A stretch of DNA of 64,000 bases, from positions 160,305 through 224,304 of the forward strand of contig CASFQA010000002.1 of the NCBI GenBank assembly GCA_949296775.1, given 5' to 3'. The stretch comes from an uncultured bacterium (GTDB lineage: Bacteria > Bacillota_I > Bacilli_A > RFN20 > CAG-826). Shown here piece by piece: positions 57,790 through 64,000 of this stretch; position 1 is the first letter of the stretch, and every line of letters begins with the position of its first letter. The translations under genes and the position numbers were made by a program. The notes under the pieces were generated by a model, which searched no databases, was not told the DNA's origin, and saw only the letters and a program-made list of their open reading frames with translations.

Positions 57790-58886
57790 TGGCTTACCGC
57801 CTTCTGGAAATATTTCAAGAAAGCGGCCTCCTCTTTCTCTAGGGTGTTTTCTTTGGCGAGGCGGAGGCAGTCTTGACCCATGTTGATGGTTTTTACCCCC
57901 TCGATGGCATCGAGGAACTCACTTTGGTTTTTATAATCGATCAGATAACCGGTTTCCCCGTCTTTGACCAACTTCTTGGCGGCGTTGCTTTGCTTTGACG
58001 AAATGACGGGGACGCCGCTTGCTAGCGCCTCGTTCACCACATGCCCGTATATATCTTCTTTCGTCGGGAACAAAAAGGCGTTTGCGGCCGAGAACAAACG
58101 GAGCTCCCGTTCTTTTCTTAAATAAGGAATAAGGCTTACGTTCGTCAGATTAAGCCGGGAGATGAGCTGAAGGTATTTTTCCTTTTCCTCCCCTTCCCCG
58201 GCGATGGCTAGCCGCGCGTTCTTTGGCATGCTGCCCCAGAGCTTTATCAGCCGGTCAAACCCTTTTCGTTTGATGAATTGGCCGGAGGAGACGTAAAGCT
58301 CGTCGCCAAGAAGGTTGAACTCCTCTTCCGCTATTCGCCGCTTTTCCGTTTTCGTCAACGGCTCTTTTAAGATTTCCGAATCGAATATCGTCGAATAGGG
58401 ATAGAGGGTGATTTTGTCTTCCCTAGCTCCATAATGGACTAAATACGCGGCGGAGTTTTCGTCGGGGGCGAGGTAACCGGATGCTCCGCTTATGCATTTC
58501 TCCTTCCACTTTTTCTTTAGGGGGAACTCATGTTTTTTGACTATTCCCCCGTTGATGCAGAAATGGTAAGGAAGGTTTCTTTTCTTCAGATAATCGATCG
58601 TCCGCATCTCGGTTAAGGTGCTATAGCCGTTTATGACGATTAGGTCATAATGCTCGTCTTCTAGCATTTTGATCGGGGTGGTGGAGTAGTTTTGGTAAGC
58701 CGGGAACTTGATGCCGGTGCAAGTGATCGGCCGGAACGAAAGCGCCGGTCGATTATAAAATAGCTCGTTCCGCCCCTTTTCCGATACCCGTTCAAAGCAG
58801 GCGGTGAGCTCGATGTGCTGGCCTAGCAAGTTAAACAGGTCGACCTTGTAGGGCGCCGGATGGTTAAACAGCCAAAAGACTTTCAT
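57786..58886 (-). CDS. Glycosyltransferase family 4
   Basis: A 366-residue GT-B transferase. It starts MKVFWLFNHPAPYKVDLFNLL and has the donor-site segments VSSGQFIKRKGFDRLIKLW, LAIAGEGEEKEKYLQL, and FLFPTKEDIYGHVVNEALASGVPVI with the Glu of the EX7E motif. I chose ATG 58886; a start 17 codons upstream would lie before the TAATAT box (58899-58894) that ends 7 bases from this ATG. First gene of a two-gene operon, divergent from ung. Confidence 0.88.
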   Translation of the reverse strand: MKVFWLFNHPAPYKVDLFNLLGQHIELTACFERVSEKGRNELFYNRPALSFRPITCTGIKFPAYQNYSTTPIKMLEDEHYDLIVINGYSTLTEMRTIDYLKKRNLPYHFCINGGIVKKHEFPLKKKWKEKCISGASGYLAPDENSAAYLVHYGAREDKITLYPYSTIFDSEILKEPLTKTEKRRIAEEEFNLLGDELYVSSGQFIKRKGFDRLIKLWGSMPKNARLAIAGEGEEKEKYLQLISRLNLTNVSLIPYLRKERELRLFSAANAFLFPTKEDIYGHVVNEALASGVPVISSKQSNAAKKLVKDGETGYLIDYKNQSEFLDAIEGVKTINMGQDCLRLAKENTLEKEEAAFLKYFQKAVSQ

Positions 58887-58893
58887 GTCGATG

Positions 58894-58937
58894 ATATTAA
58901 ACTTCTTTTCCCTTTCGGCATAGAGAGGAAGTATCAT
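58894..58937. promoter_or_regulatory. Divergent -10 boxes between a glycosyltransferase and ung
   Basis: Minus strand TAATAT (58899-58894) is 7 bases before the ATG at 58886. Plus strand TATCAT (58932-58937) is 9 bases before the ATG of ung at 58947. Neither gene has a Shine-Dalgarno. Confidence 0.5.
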
Positions 58938-58946
58938 CTACTCGTT

Positions 58947-59615
58947 ATGGACGGATCTTGGAACGATTTCTTCAACCGGGTTAAGGAAAAGGATTACGCG
59001 CGGACGCTGCATGCTTTTTTGAAGGAGGAGTATAGCCAGCGGATTTGCTATCCGCCGCGGGAAATGATGTTCCGCGCTTTCGAATTGACTCCAGCCAATA
59101 AAATAAAAGCCGTCATCGTCGGTCAGGACCCTTACTCCAACCCCCATCAGGCGATGGGGCTTTGCTTCTCGGTTCCTGAAGGAGTGCCTTTGCCTCCCTC
59201 TTTGGTGAATGTCTACACCGACTTGGAGGATGAACTCGGTATCAAAATGGATTTCAACTCCGGCGATTTGACCAATTGGGCTAAGCAAGGGGTGCTGCTC
59301 TTAAACGTTTATTTGAGCGTCGTGGCCCATACCCCCTTGTCCCACAAAAGAAAAGAATACGAAGAGTTCGCCGAGGACGTCTTCTCTTATCTCGATTCAC
59401 TTCCGCAGCCGATCGTTTTCTTTCTTTGGGGGTCTTTCGCCGGCCGCTTCGCTAAGCTATTGCACAATCCGAACCATCTTGTTTTACGGACCGGCCACCC
59501 TTCTCCTTTATCGGCCAACCGAGGCCTCTATTTTGGGTCCGACCAGTTCAAGAAGGCTGAGGCTTTCTGGAAAGAAAATAAAGTAGAGCCGATTCGTTGG
59601 TCTAACGTCGATTGA
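58947..59615 (+). CDS. ung: Uracil-DNA glycosylase, family 1
   Basis: A 222-residue enzyme that removes uracil from DNA. The water-activating motif GQDPYSNPHQAMGLCFSV is at about 60-77, with the catalytic Asp at about 61; VLLLNVYLSV and the DNA-intercalation loop GHPSPLSANRG (about 182-192) with the catalytic His follow. Length is normal. ATG 58947 gives the usual N-terminus (WNDFF); the frame is open further upstream but that runs antisense to the glycosyltransferase start. Likely leaderless. Confidence 0.96.
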   Translation: MDGSWNDFFNRVKEKDYARTLHAFLKEEYSQRICYPPREMMFRAFELTPANKIKAVIVGQDPYSNPHQAMGLCFSVPEGVPLPPSLVNVYTDLEDELGIKMDFNSGDLTNWAKQGVLLLNVYLSVVAHTPLSHKRKEYEEFAEDVFSYLDSLPQPIVFFLWGSFAGRFAKLLHNPNHLVLRTGHPSPLSANRGLYFGSDQFKKAEAFWKENKVEPIRWSNVD

Positions 59616-60166
59616 CGTTTTCGTCGCGAAATCTATACTCAATTTTCTCTGATAGAAGGGTCTAATCTGTCTAAAAATCGCCAAATCGTCAGCAGATTAT
59701 TTGTCATTTCAGCAGATTATTTGTCATTTCAGCAGATTATTTGTCATTTCAGCAGATTATTTGTAATTTCGGAAGATTATCATCCAACTTTTTTATTGAC
59801 AAGGCATATTTGAGCACACCGGCTATTAAGATTCGAAGCCTCCTTGTTTTCGCTGATGCTCGTCCCTTCTTCCTTCGTTTTGATTATTAGGTATGTTCCT
59901 CCAGCGCAAAAACCCCAAAATTCCGCCCCCGGAATTAATTATGGTGTATCTAGCACCAGGCTTTCCTATTCGTTGTTTTCAGCTTTGTTTAAGACACAAG
60001 CTTCAGCGTTTGGAATTGGTGCTGAATAATGGCAAAAAACCAAAGGGAAATTGTTTTATCCTCGTTGATCTTGAGAAAGTCCTCCGCCAAATAAGATAAC
60101 TCTTTTTTGATATGCTTTTAGATGCCTCAACGCTTGACGGCGATTATGGGAAGTTTATGATTTTAC
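59616..60166. other. Gene-free stretch with tandem repeats
   Basis: About 550 bases with no supported gene. It contains the 20-bp tandem repeats at 59691-59780 and an AT-rich part. Two overlapping short frames at 59844-60099 lack ribosome sites and recognisable protein features. The TPP riboswitch starts at its right edge. Confidence 0.6.
59691..59780. repeat. 20-bp tandem repeat, four copies plus a partial fifth
   Basis: The unit AGCAGATTATTTGTCATTTC begins at 59691, 59711, 59731 and 59751. The first three are identical, the fourth has one change (TTGTAATTTC), and a degenerate fifth (GGAAGATTAT) follows. There are no spacers, so this is not a CRISPR array. It is more AT-rich than its surroundings. 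Confidence 0.9.
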
Positions 60167-60295
60167 ATGTCCGGAGCTGACCAGAGTCGGCTGAGAGGAA
60201 CCGTGCGCCGGTTCGACGGTAAACCTGATCCCGGTAATGCGGGCGGAGGTAAGACATTTATAAATGTGTTCCTCCGGGTAGTTTCCAAGGAGGAA
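60167..60295 (+). promoter_or_regulatory. TPP riboswitch (THI element) controlling translation of the ThiT-like gene
   Basis: The aptamer (60167-60257) shows the conserved GGCTGAGAGG and ACCTGATC, then GGTAATGCGGGCGGAGG. A P1 stem forms from ATGTC (60167-60171) and GACAT (60253-60257). The expression platform is readable. TTCCTCC (60269-60275) can pair with the ribosome site GGAGGAA (60289-60295). Alternatively, CCTCC can pair with the aptamer's own GGAGG (60245-60249), enclosing the palindrome ACATTTA-TAAATGT. Bound TPP should hold P1 and leave TTCCTCC free to block the ribosome site; without TPP the site is open. So thiamine diphosphate represses import. Confidence 0.93.
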
Positions 60296-60301
60296 TTTTT
60301 A

Positions 60302-61279
60302 ATGGAAAAAACCTGGTTGTTCATCAAGGGGCATCTAGCGCTGGTCATCGCGATTGCCGTTGGGCTGCTCTCCTACATCTGTTTCGGCGGGGCGGCCTTC
60401 TCTTATGAAGACGAAGCCGAGAATGAGGTGCTCCTGTCGTTCGTCGATACCATCAATGCCGTGCCGGCCAGTTATGGTTTCTTCGTCTATTTATCCCTTA
60501 TCCTGCCGGGCGTGGGAATCGTTTTGCTGGGCTTAAGTTTGGTCCATCGTTATTTCGGGCTGGCTGGCATGGCGGTCCTTTTCGCTGATGCGATATTCGC
60601 TTTCTTTCTGCCGGATTTCTTGGAGTATGGCATCGGTTATGACTTGGGGTTTGAGTTCTTCGGCTCTTGGCTCCCCTCCGTTACTCTAGTCGCGGCTTGC
60701 TTTGCTTTGTTCACCGTCTCCAGTTCGGAAAAGATCGAGGTTGCCGACATGGCCGAAATGGGGATGCTGATCGGCATGGCGTTCATCCTCAACCTATTCA
60801 AGCTCTTCACGATCGGGGCTGATGGGGGGTCCGTCAATCTGCAGATGATCCCTTTGTTCATCCTCGCTTTGCGTCGGGGACCGGTGAAGGGCTTCGTGGC
60901 CTGCGGCATCGTCTACGGTTTGCTTACCTGCCTAACCGATGGATATGGCTTCGCCACCTATCCTTTCGATTATCTTATCGGCTTTGGGTCGACTGCTTTG
61001 ATTGGCTTCTTCCGTCCGCTGATATTCTCAAGCGAGCAGACCACATACAACCTCAAAGGCGAGGTATTTATTTTCTTAGCCGGTTTATCCGCCACCATAA
61101 TGCGGCTCGTCGGCTCGACCATCTCTTCGGTCGTGGTTTATGACTACACTTTGGCCGCCGGGCTTATCTATAACTTGACCTATATTCCCTTAAGCGGCCT
61201 GTTCGGCATCATCGTTTTGATGGCGATCTATGGGCCGATGATCAAAATCGAGAAAATGTTTCCGGTCAACCGGAAGTAG
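60302..61279 (+). CDS. thiT: Thiamine ECF transporter S-component (ThiT-like) with N-terminal extension
   Basis: A 325-residue membrane protein. The C-terminal half (about 145-320) has the ThiT pattern: six helices and the segment GGSVNLQMIPLFILALRRGPVKG (spanning about 178-200), the substrate-binding and EcfT-contact region, then LDYLIGF-like FDYLIGFGSTALIG. The N-terminal ~140 residues add about four helices not found in the usual ~180-residue ThiT. The riboswitch upstream supports thiamine import. AAGGAGGA 7 bases before the ATG is the site it masks. The energising EcfA/EcfT genes are not in the window. Confidence 0.88.
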   Translation: MEKTWLFIKGHLALVIAIAVGLLSYICFGGAAFSYEDEAENEVLLSFVDTINAVPASYGFFVYLSLILPGVGIVLLGLSLVHRYFGLAGMAVLFADAIFAFFLPDFLEYGIGYDLGFEFFGSWLPSVTLVAACFALFTVSSSEKIEVADMAEMGMLIGMAFILNLFKLFTIGADGGSVNLQMIPLFILALRRGPVKGFVACGIVYGLLTCLTDGYGFATYPFDYLIGFGSTALIGFFRPLIFSSEQTTYNLKGEVFIFLAGLSATIMRLVGSTISSVVVYDYTLAAGLIYNLTYIPLSGLFGIIVLMAIYGPMIKIEKMFPVNRK

Positions 61280-61385
61280 GTTTCCCGAAGCGTTTTTGCC
61301 TTTTTCCTCCCATCCGAATTATTTTTAAGGTGACTTTTCTTTCGCGCGTGTTATATTCCTATCGCCTAATTTGAAGGATTGATCC

Positions 61386-62627
61386 ATGGAAGAAGAAATT
61401 AAGAACGAAAACCCCGAGACCGAAGAAGAGGCGGCGCCGGTCGCTTCTTCGGAAGAACCGATCGAGGAGCCGAAAGAAGACACGGAAATAGGGGAAGCGC
61501 CGGTCGATAATCAACCCGTCCTGAGCGATGACGCCTTTGACGAGGACGGCTTCACCGATGCCCCTAAGCCGGTGGTGGAGCAACCGAAGATCGAAGAGAA
61601 GAAAGATGACTCCGACGAAGTGGCGGTCAACCCCCATAAAGTCAAAGAGGAAGACGAAAAAGACGAGTTGGTCAAACCGAGCGAAAGAGATGCGAACGGC
61701 AACATCGCCTATTCGGATGAACGTTTCAAAACCATCGAGAAAGCCAGGAAGAAACACCTTAAGCTCGTCAAACGGCTCTCCTATATCAAAGTCGCCATTA
61801 CCTTAGGCGGCTTAGCCTTGGTTTTATGCGGCTGGTTGATTCCGGCCAATACGATGGAGGAGCCGGGCCGGATTCCGGTTTACATCGGCCTTGCTTTGGC
61901 GATTTTGACCGTCGTCGGCATCTGCGTCTATGGCATTCTGTCGAAGAAAAAACAGGTCGCTTCAACCGAGGAATACCTCTCTTCTTATTTCAAGGAATGC
62001 GACGATTTCATATTCGAAGGTTTGCCGATTAGCGACGTCCAAGGCGGGATGAAGGACAAAATCACCGACGAGGAATTCAACGCCTCCGAGCTTTATGGCC
62101 CTTGCTCCAAGCACGACGAGGTATCCAATATCGGCTCGCGGGATTCCCTGACTTTCGATTATGACGGTATGAAGTGCGGACTCGCCGACGTCGGGGCCGA
62201 AGCCCGGACTCCTAAAGGATTCCTTACCGTCTTCATCGGGAAATACCTCCGGACCGAAAACCATCTGCAAGTCGACGAAGGCGGGCTTTACGTTTATATC
62301 AAAGGCGGCCCCCGGTCGACTCCGCCGTCCTTCCTCTTCAATAAGGACATGCTGCCCCTTGAGGACACCAAGAAGTATTGCGTCTTCGGGGAGAAGAGCA
62401 ACAAAAAGCTCCTTACCAAGGAATTCCGGCAAGCCATCAAGAGCATCCATACCGATAACTTGCTGATCGACCTCGCCATTTCCTTTAAGTCCGGCAAGAC
62501 TTACTGGGCTTTAGGCTATGAGGATACCCTGATGGTGGCCCCGGTCGATAAACCGTTCGACCCGATTTACCTGACCAAGTTCAAAGAGCAGCTCCATTCG
62601 ATTCTCGAATTGGCAAAAACGCTTTAA
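61386..62627 (+). CDS. Membrane protein with acidic N-terminus, DUF3137-like
   Basis: A 413-residue protein. The first ~105 residues are a disordered, Glu/Asp/Pro-rich stretch. Two membrane helices follow (about 135-155 and 162-184), then a soluble domain (about 190-413). The order of two helices and a cytoplasmic domain ending with a display-like VFIGKYLRTEN … WALGYEDTLMVAP recalls DUF3137 proteins, but this is a weak resemblance. AAGGATTG precedes the ATG, and a -10-like TATATT is at 61352-61357. A terminator follows, so it is a single gene. Confidence 0.65.
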   Translation: MEEEIKNENPETEEEAAPVASSEEPIEEPKEDTEIGEAPVDNQPVLSDDAFDEDGFTDAPKPVVEQPKIEEKKDDSDEVAVNPHKVKEEDEKDELVKPSERDANGNIAYSDERFKTIEKARKKHLKLVKRLSYIKVAITLGGLALVLCGWLIPANTMEEPGRIPVYIGLALAILTVVGICVYGILSKKKQVASTEEYLSSYFKECDDFIFEGLPISDVQGGMKDKITDEEFNASELYGPCSKHDEVSNIGSRDSLTFDYDGMKCGLADVGAEARTPKGFLTVFIGKYLRTENHLQVDEGGLYVYIKGGPRSTPPSFLFNKDMLPLEDTKKYCVFGEKSNKKLLTKEFRQAIKSIHTDNLLIDLAISFKSGKTYWALGYEDTLMVAPVDKPFDPIYLTKFKEQLHSILELAKTL

Positions 62628-62629
62628 AT

Positions 62630-62655
62630 AACCGCCTTCTGCGCGGTTTTTTCTT
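62630..62655 (+). terminator. Rho-independent terminator
   Basis: AACCGC pairs with GCGGTT around a 7-base loop, followed by TTTTTCTTTT. Confidence 0.8.
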
Positions 62656-62674
62656 TTATACATGCGCTTCCCAC

Positions 62675-62702
62675 TTTAACTTAAAGCCTAAGGCTTTATA
62701 AT
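62675..62702 (+). promoter_or_regulatory. Promoter of the Ntdp-tsaE-tsaB operon
   Basis: TTTAAC (62675-62680) and TATAAT (62697-62702) with a 16-bp spacer. The expected start site is at 62709-62710, exactly at the ATG of the short leader frame. Confidence 0.65.
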
Positions 62703-62709
62703 TGCCTCG

Positions 62710-62745
62710 ATGGGTGAAAGGCCCGGCCTTAGTCGTTATGAATGA
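62710..62745 (+). CDS. Possible 11-codon leader peptide
   Basis: ATG at 62710, seven bases after the TATAAT, opens an 11-codon frame (MGERPGLSRYE) that stops with TGA at 62743-62745. Its end overlaps the ATG of the next gene (ATGAATGA). If the message is leaderless, ribosomes would start here and re-start on the DUF402 gene. Seen directly in sequence; translation is inferred. Confidence 0.35.
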   Translation: MGERPGLSRYE

Positions 62746-63328
62746 TCAACAGTCTCGTCTCGCGCGCTGGATCAAAGTCCAGGCGTATAAGCACGATGGG
62801 AAACTCCATCGGCAATGGTCTCCGGCGTATTTGGTTTCGGAGACGGAAGATTATTATGCCTTGGCGTCGAAAGCCTCCTGCGTTACCGAGGCCGATGGCC
62901 GGCGTTGGATCACCAAGGAGCACGCCGTCTTCCTGCTTTTCAAAAAACGGTGGATGAACGTCATCGCGATGTTCAAGCCGGAATCCGGCATTTGCTATTA
63001 CGTCAACATCGCCTCCCCGACCATCCAAGACAAAGGGATGCTCAAATACATCGATTACGACCTCGACGTCAAGCTTTACCCCGACGGGGCCGAAAGGACC
63101 CTTGACGAAAACGAATACGCCCGGCACGTCTTGACTTACGGGTATTCGCCGGAGCTATCGAGGGCGATCGAAAAATCGGTGAAAGAGGTCCATCAAATGA
63201 TGTCCGACCATGTCTTCCCCTTCGTCGAGGAGGATATCGAAGCCCTTTACGACCTCTTCCTCGCCTCAACCAAACCTTTCATCAAGAAGGAGCACGCTTA
63301 TGGAAAAAACGATCGTAAGCCACGCTAA
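62738..63328 (+). CDS. DUF402 nucleoside tri- and diphosphate phosphatase, Ntdp type
   Basis: A 196-residue DUF402 protein. WIKVQAYKHDGKLHRQW, RWITKEHAVFLLFKKRWMNVIAM, YYVNIASPTIQ and above all KYIDYDLDVKLYPDG are the conserved blocks of the Bacillus Ntdp family, which hydrolyse nucleoside tri- and diphosphates. ATG 62738 gives an N-terminus of the right length; GTG 62714 is an alternative. The end overlaps tsaE by 29 bp. Cytoplasmic. Confidence 0.88.
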   Translation: MNDQQSRLARWIKVQAYKHDGKLHRQWSPAYLVSETEDYYALASKASCVTEADGRRWITKEHAVFLLFKKRWMNVIAMFKPESGICYYVNIASPTIQDKGMLKYIDYDLDVKLYPDGAERTLDENEYARHVLTYGYSPELSRAIEKSVKEVHQMMSDHVFPFVEEDIEALYDLFLASTKPFIKKEHAYGKNDRKPR

Positions 63329-63755
63329 GGAGGAGACCATCGCCATCGGGGTCCTTTTGGCTAAATTGCTCCGACCCCAGGACGTCGTTCTTTTAACCGG
63401 CGATTTAGGGGCCGGGAAAACGACTTTGGTCGCCGGGGTCGCCAAAGGATTATCGATCGAAGAAGCGGTCCTCTCGCCGACTTTCAACATCATGAAGTGC
63501 TATTTCGATGGGCGCATCCCTTTATACCACATCGATGCCTACCGGCTGGAAGGGCAGAACATCGAAATCGGCTTGGATGAATACATCGAAGGCGACGGGG
63601 CCTGTTTCATCGAATGGCCGGCTTACATCGCTCCGCTTATCCCGGACGAGCATTTGGACATCGAGATAAAGAACCTTGGCGGCGAGGACCGCTCCATCAC
63701 CTTTAAATCCAACACCCCGCGTTACGACATGATCATCGAAGAGGTAGGCCGATGA
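63300..63755 (+). CDS. tsaE: tRNA threonylcarbamoyladenosine biosynthesis ATPase TsaE
   Basis: A 151-residue P-loop protein. Walker A is GDLGAGKTTL (about 40-49), then SPTFN and the LYHIDAYRLEG segment (about 73-83), followed by FIEWPAYIAPLIP. It works with TsaB and TsaD to make t6A at position 37 of ANN-decoding tRNAs. AAGGAG lies 8 bases before ATG 63300, inside the upstream gene. It overlaps tsaB by 4 bp. Confidence 0.95.
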   Translation: MEKTIVSHAKEETIAIGVLLAKLLRPQDVVLLTGDLGAGKTTLVAGVAKGLSIEEAVLSPTFNIMKCYFDGRIPLYHIDAYRLEGQNIEIGLDEYIEGDGACFIEWPAYIAPLIPDEHLDIEIKNLGGEDRSITFKSNTPRYDMIIEEVGR

Positions 63756-64000
63756 TTTCTTTATCGCTCGACACTTCGGAAAAGAACCTTTCCATCGGTT
63801 TGGATATTGACGGCTCGGTTTTCACCCTGACCGAGCCGGCGTTTTTGCGGCAAAGCGAGATTTTGGTCGAAAGAATCGACGAAACGCTGAAATGCCATCG
63901 GGTGTCCCCGCTCGAGATCGAGCGGATCATCGTGACCAATGGCCCCGGTTCTTATACGGGGGTCAGGATCGCTTTGACGGTGGCTAAAGTCATGGCTTTG
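63752..64000 (+). CDS. tsaB: tRNA threonylcarbamoyladenosine biosynthesis protein TsaB, N-terminal part
   Basis: The first 83 residues of TsaB, cut by the window end. The N-terminal strand LSLDTSEKNLSIGL and the conserved IIVTNGPGSYTGVRIALTVAK segment (spanning about 60-80) identify this ASKHA-fold partner of TsaD. Starts with ATGA overlap on tsaE. The rest of the gene lies beyond the window. Confidence 0.93.
   Translation, partial: MISLSLDTSEKNLSIGLDIDGSVFTLTEPAFLRQSEILVERIDETLKCHRVSPLEIERIIVTNGPGSYTGVRIALTVAKVMAL

Noticed and set aside
59691..59780. CRISPR array
   Set aside because: The 20-bp units follow each other without spacers and there are no cas genes in the window.
59844..60099. 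Two overlapping short plus-strand frames between the tandem repeats and the riboswitch
   Set aside because: No ribosome sites, no clear protein character and low likelihood of both being real in overlapping frames.
60167..60301. Long N-terminal extension of the ThiT-like protein starting at 60167
   Set aside because: The frame is open, but these bases form the TPP riboswitch; AAGGAGG before the ATG at 60302 marks the real start.

Overview
The window reads as one chromosomal segment of an uncultured, moderately GC-rich member of the Bacillota, most likely a gut Bacilli/Erysipelotrichia-like lineage. The evidence is the set of low-GC-Gram-positive core genes and their order: rpsF-ssb-rpsR, gdpP-rplI-dnaB-walJ-rlmH, tsaE-tsaB, a one-piece ssrA, Lgt and LolD-like or BmrCD-like ABC proteins. 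Secreted proteins end in a hydrophobic segment plus basic tail, and I see no outer-membrane genes. The assignment to a lineage is inference.

Layout. 1-10.5 kb: the tail of an unknown gene, a flavodoxin-like reductase, two separate heterodimeric ABC exporters (one reading left, one reading right behind its own MarR regulator), with dihydrouridine synthase and a deoxyinosine glycosylase between them. 10.6-14.8 kb: glyA, lysS and the rpsF-ssb-rpsR operon. 15-21.6 kb: a membrane-bound XRE regulator and two secreted endonuclease I proteins that share a C-terminal anchor, separated by a decayed ABC transporter. 21.6-26.9 kb: the gdpP-rplI-dnaB-walJ-rlmH housekeeping operon. 27-40 kb: an Fe-S flavin enoate-reductase-like enzyme, a HAD phosphatase, lgt, a CPBP protease, a SWIM/SNF2 pair and several unassigned membrane proteins.

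40.1-42.4 kb: ssrA (tmRNA) followed directly by an AT-rich islet with a broken cytosine methyltransferase, a DUF1016 nuclease and paired 16-bp repeats in opposite orientation on its two sides. 42.5-49.7 kb: a circularly permuted GH3 glycosidase, an acyltransferase, a four-domain flavodiiron protein and an ABC ATPase without its own permease. 49.7-58.9 kb: a surface-polysaccharide cluster (GT-D transferase, polymerase-like protein, lipoprotein, TupA-like ATP-grasp, flippase, three glycosyltransferases). 58.9-64 kb: ung, a TPP-riboswitch-controlled ThiT-like transporter, a DUF402/Ntdp phosphatase, tsaE and the start of tsaB.

Two patterns cut across the window. First, many promoter-proximal genes lack a Shine-Dalgarno sequence and have a -10 box 6-10 nt before the start codon, which suggests leaderless mRNAs, whereas genes inside operons have good Shine-Dalgarno sites. 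Second, genes are tightly packed, with many 1-30 bp overlaps and several convergent genes whose 3' ends overlap by about 40-50 bp. All calls come from reading the sequence; no database search was possible.
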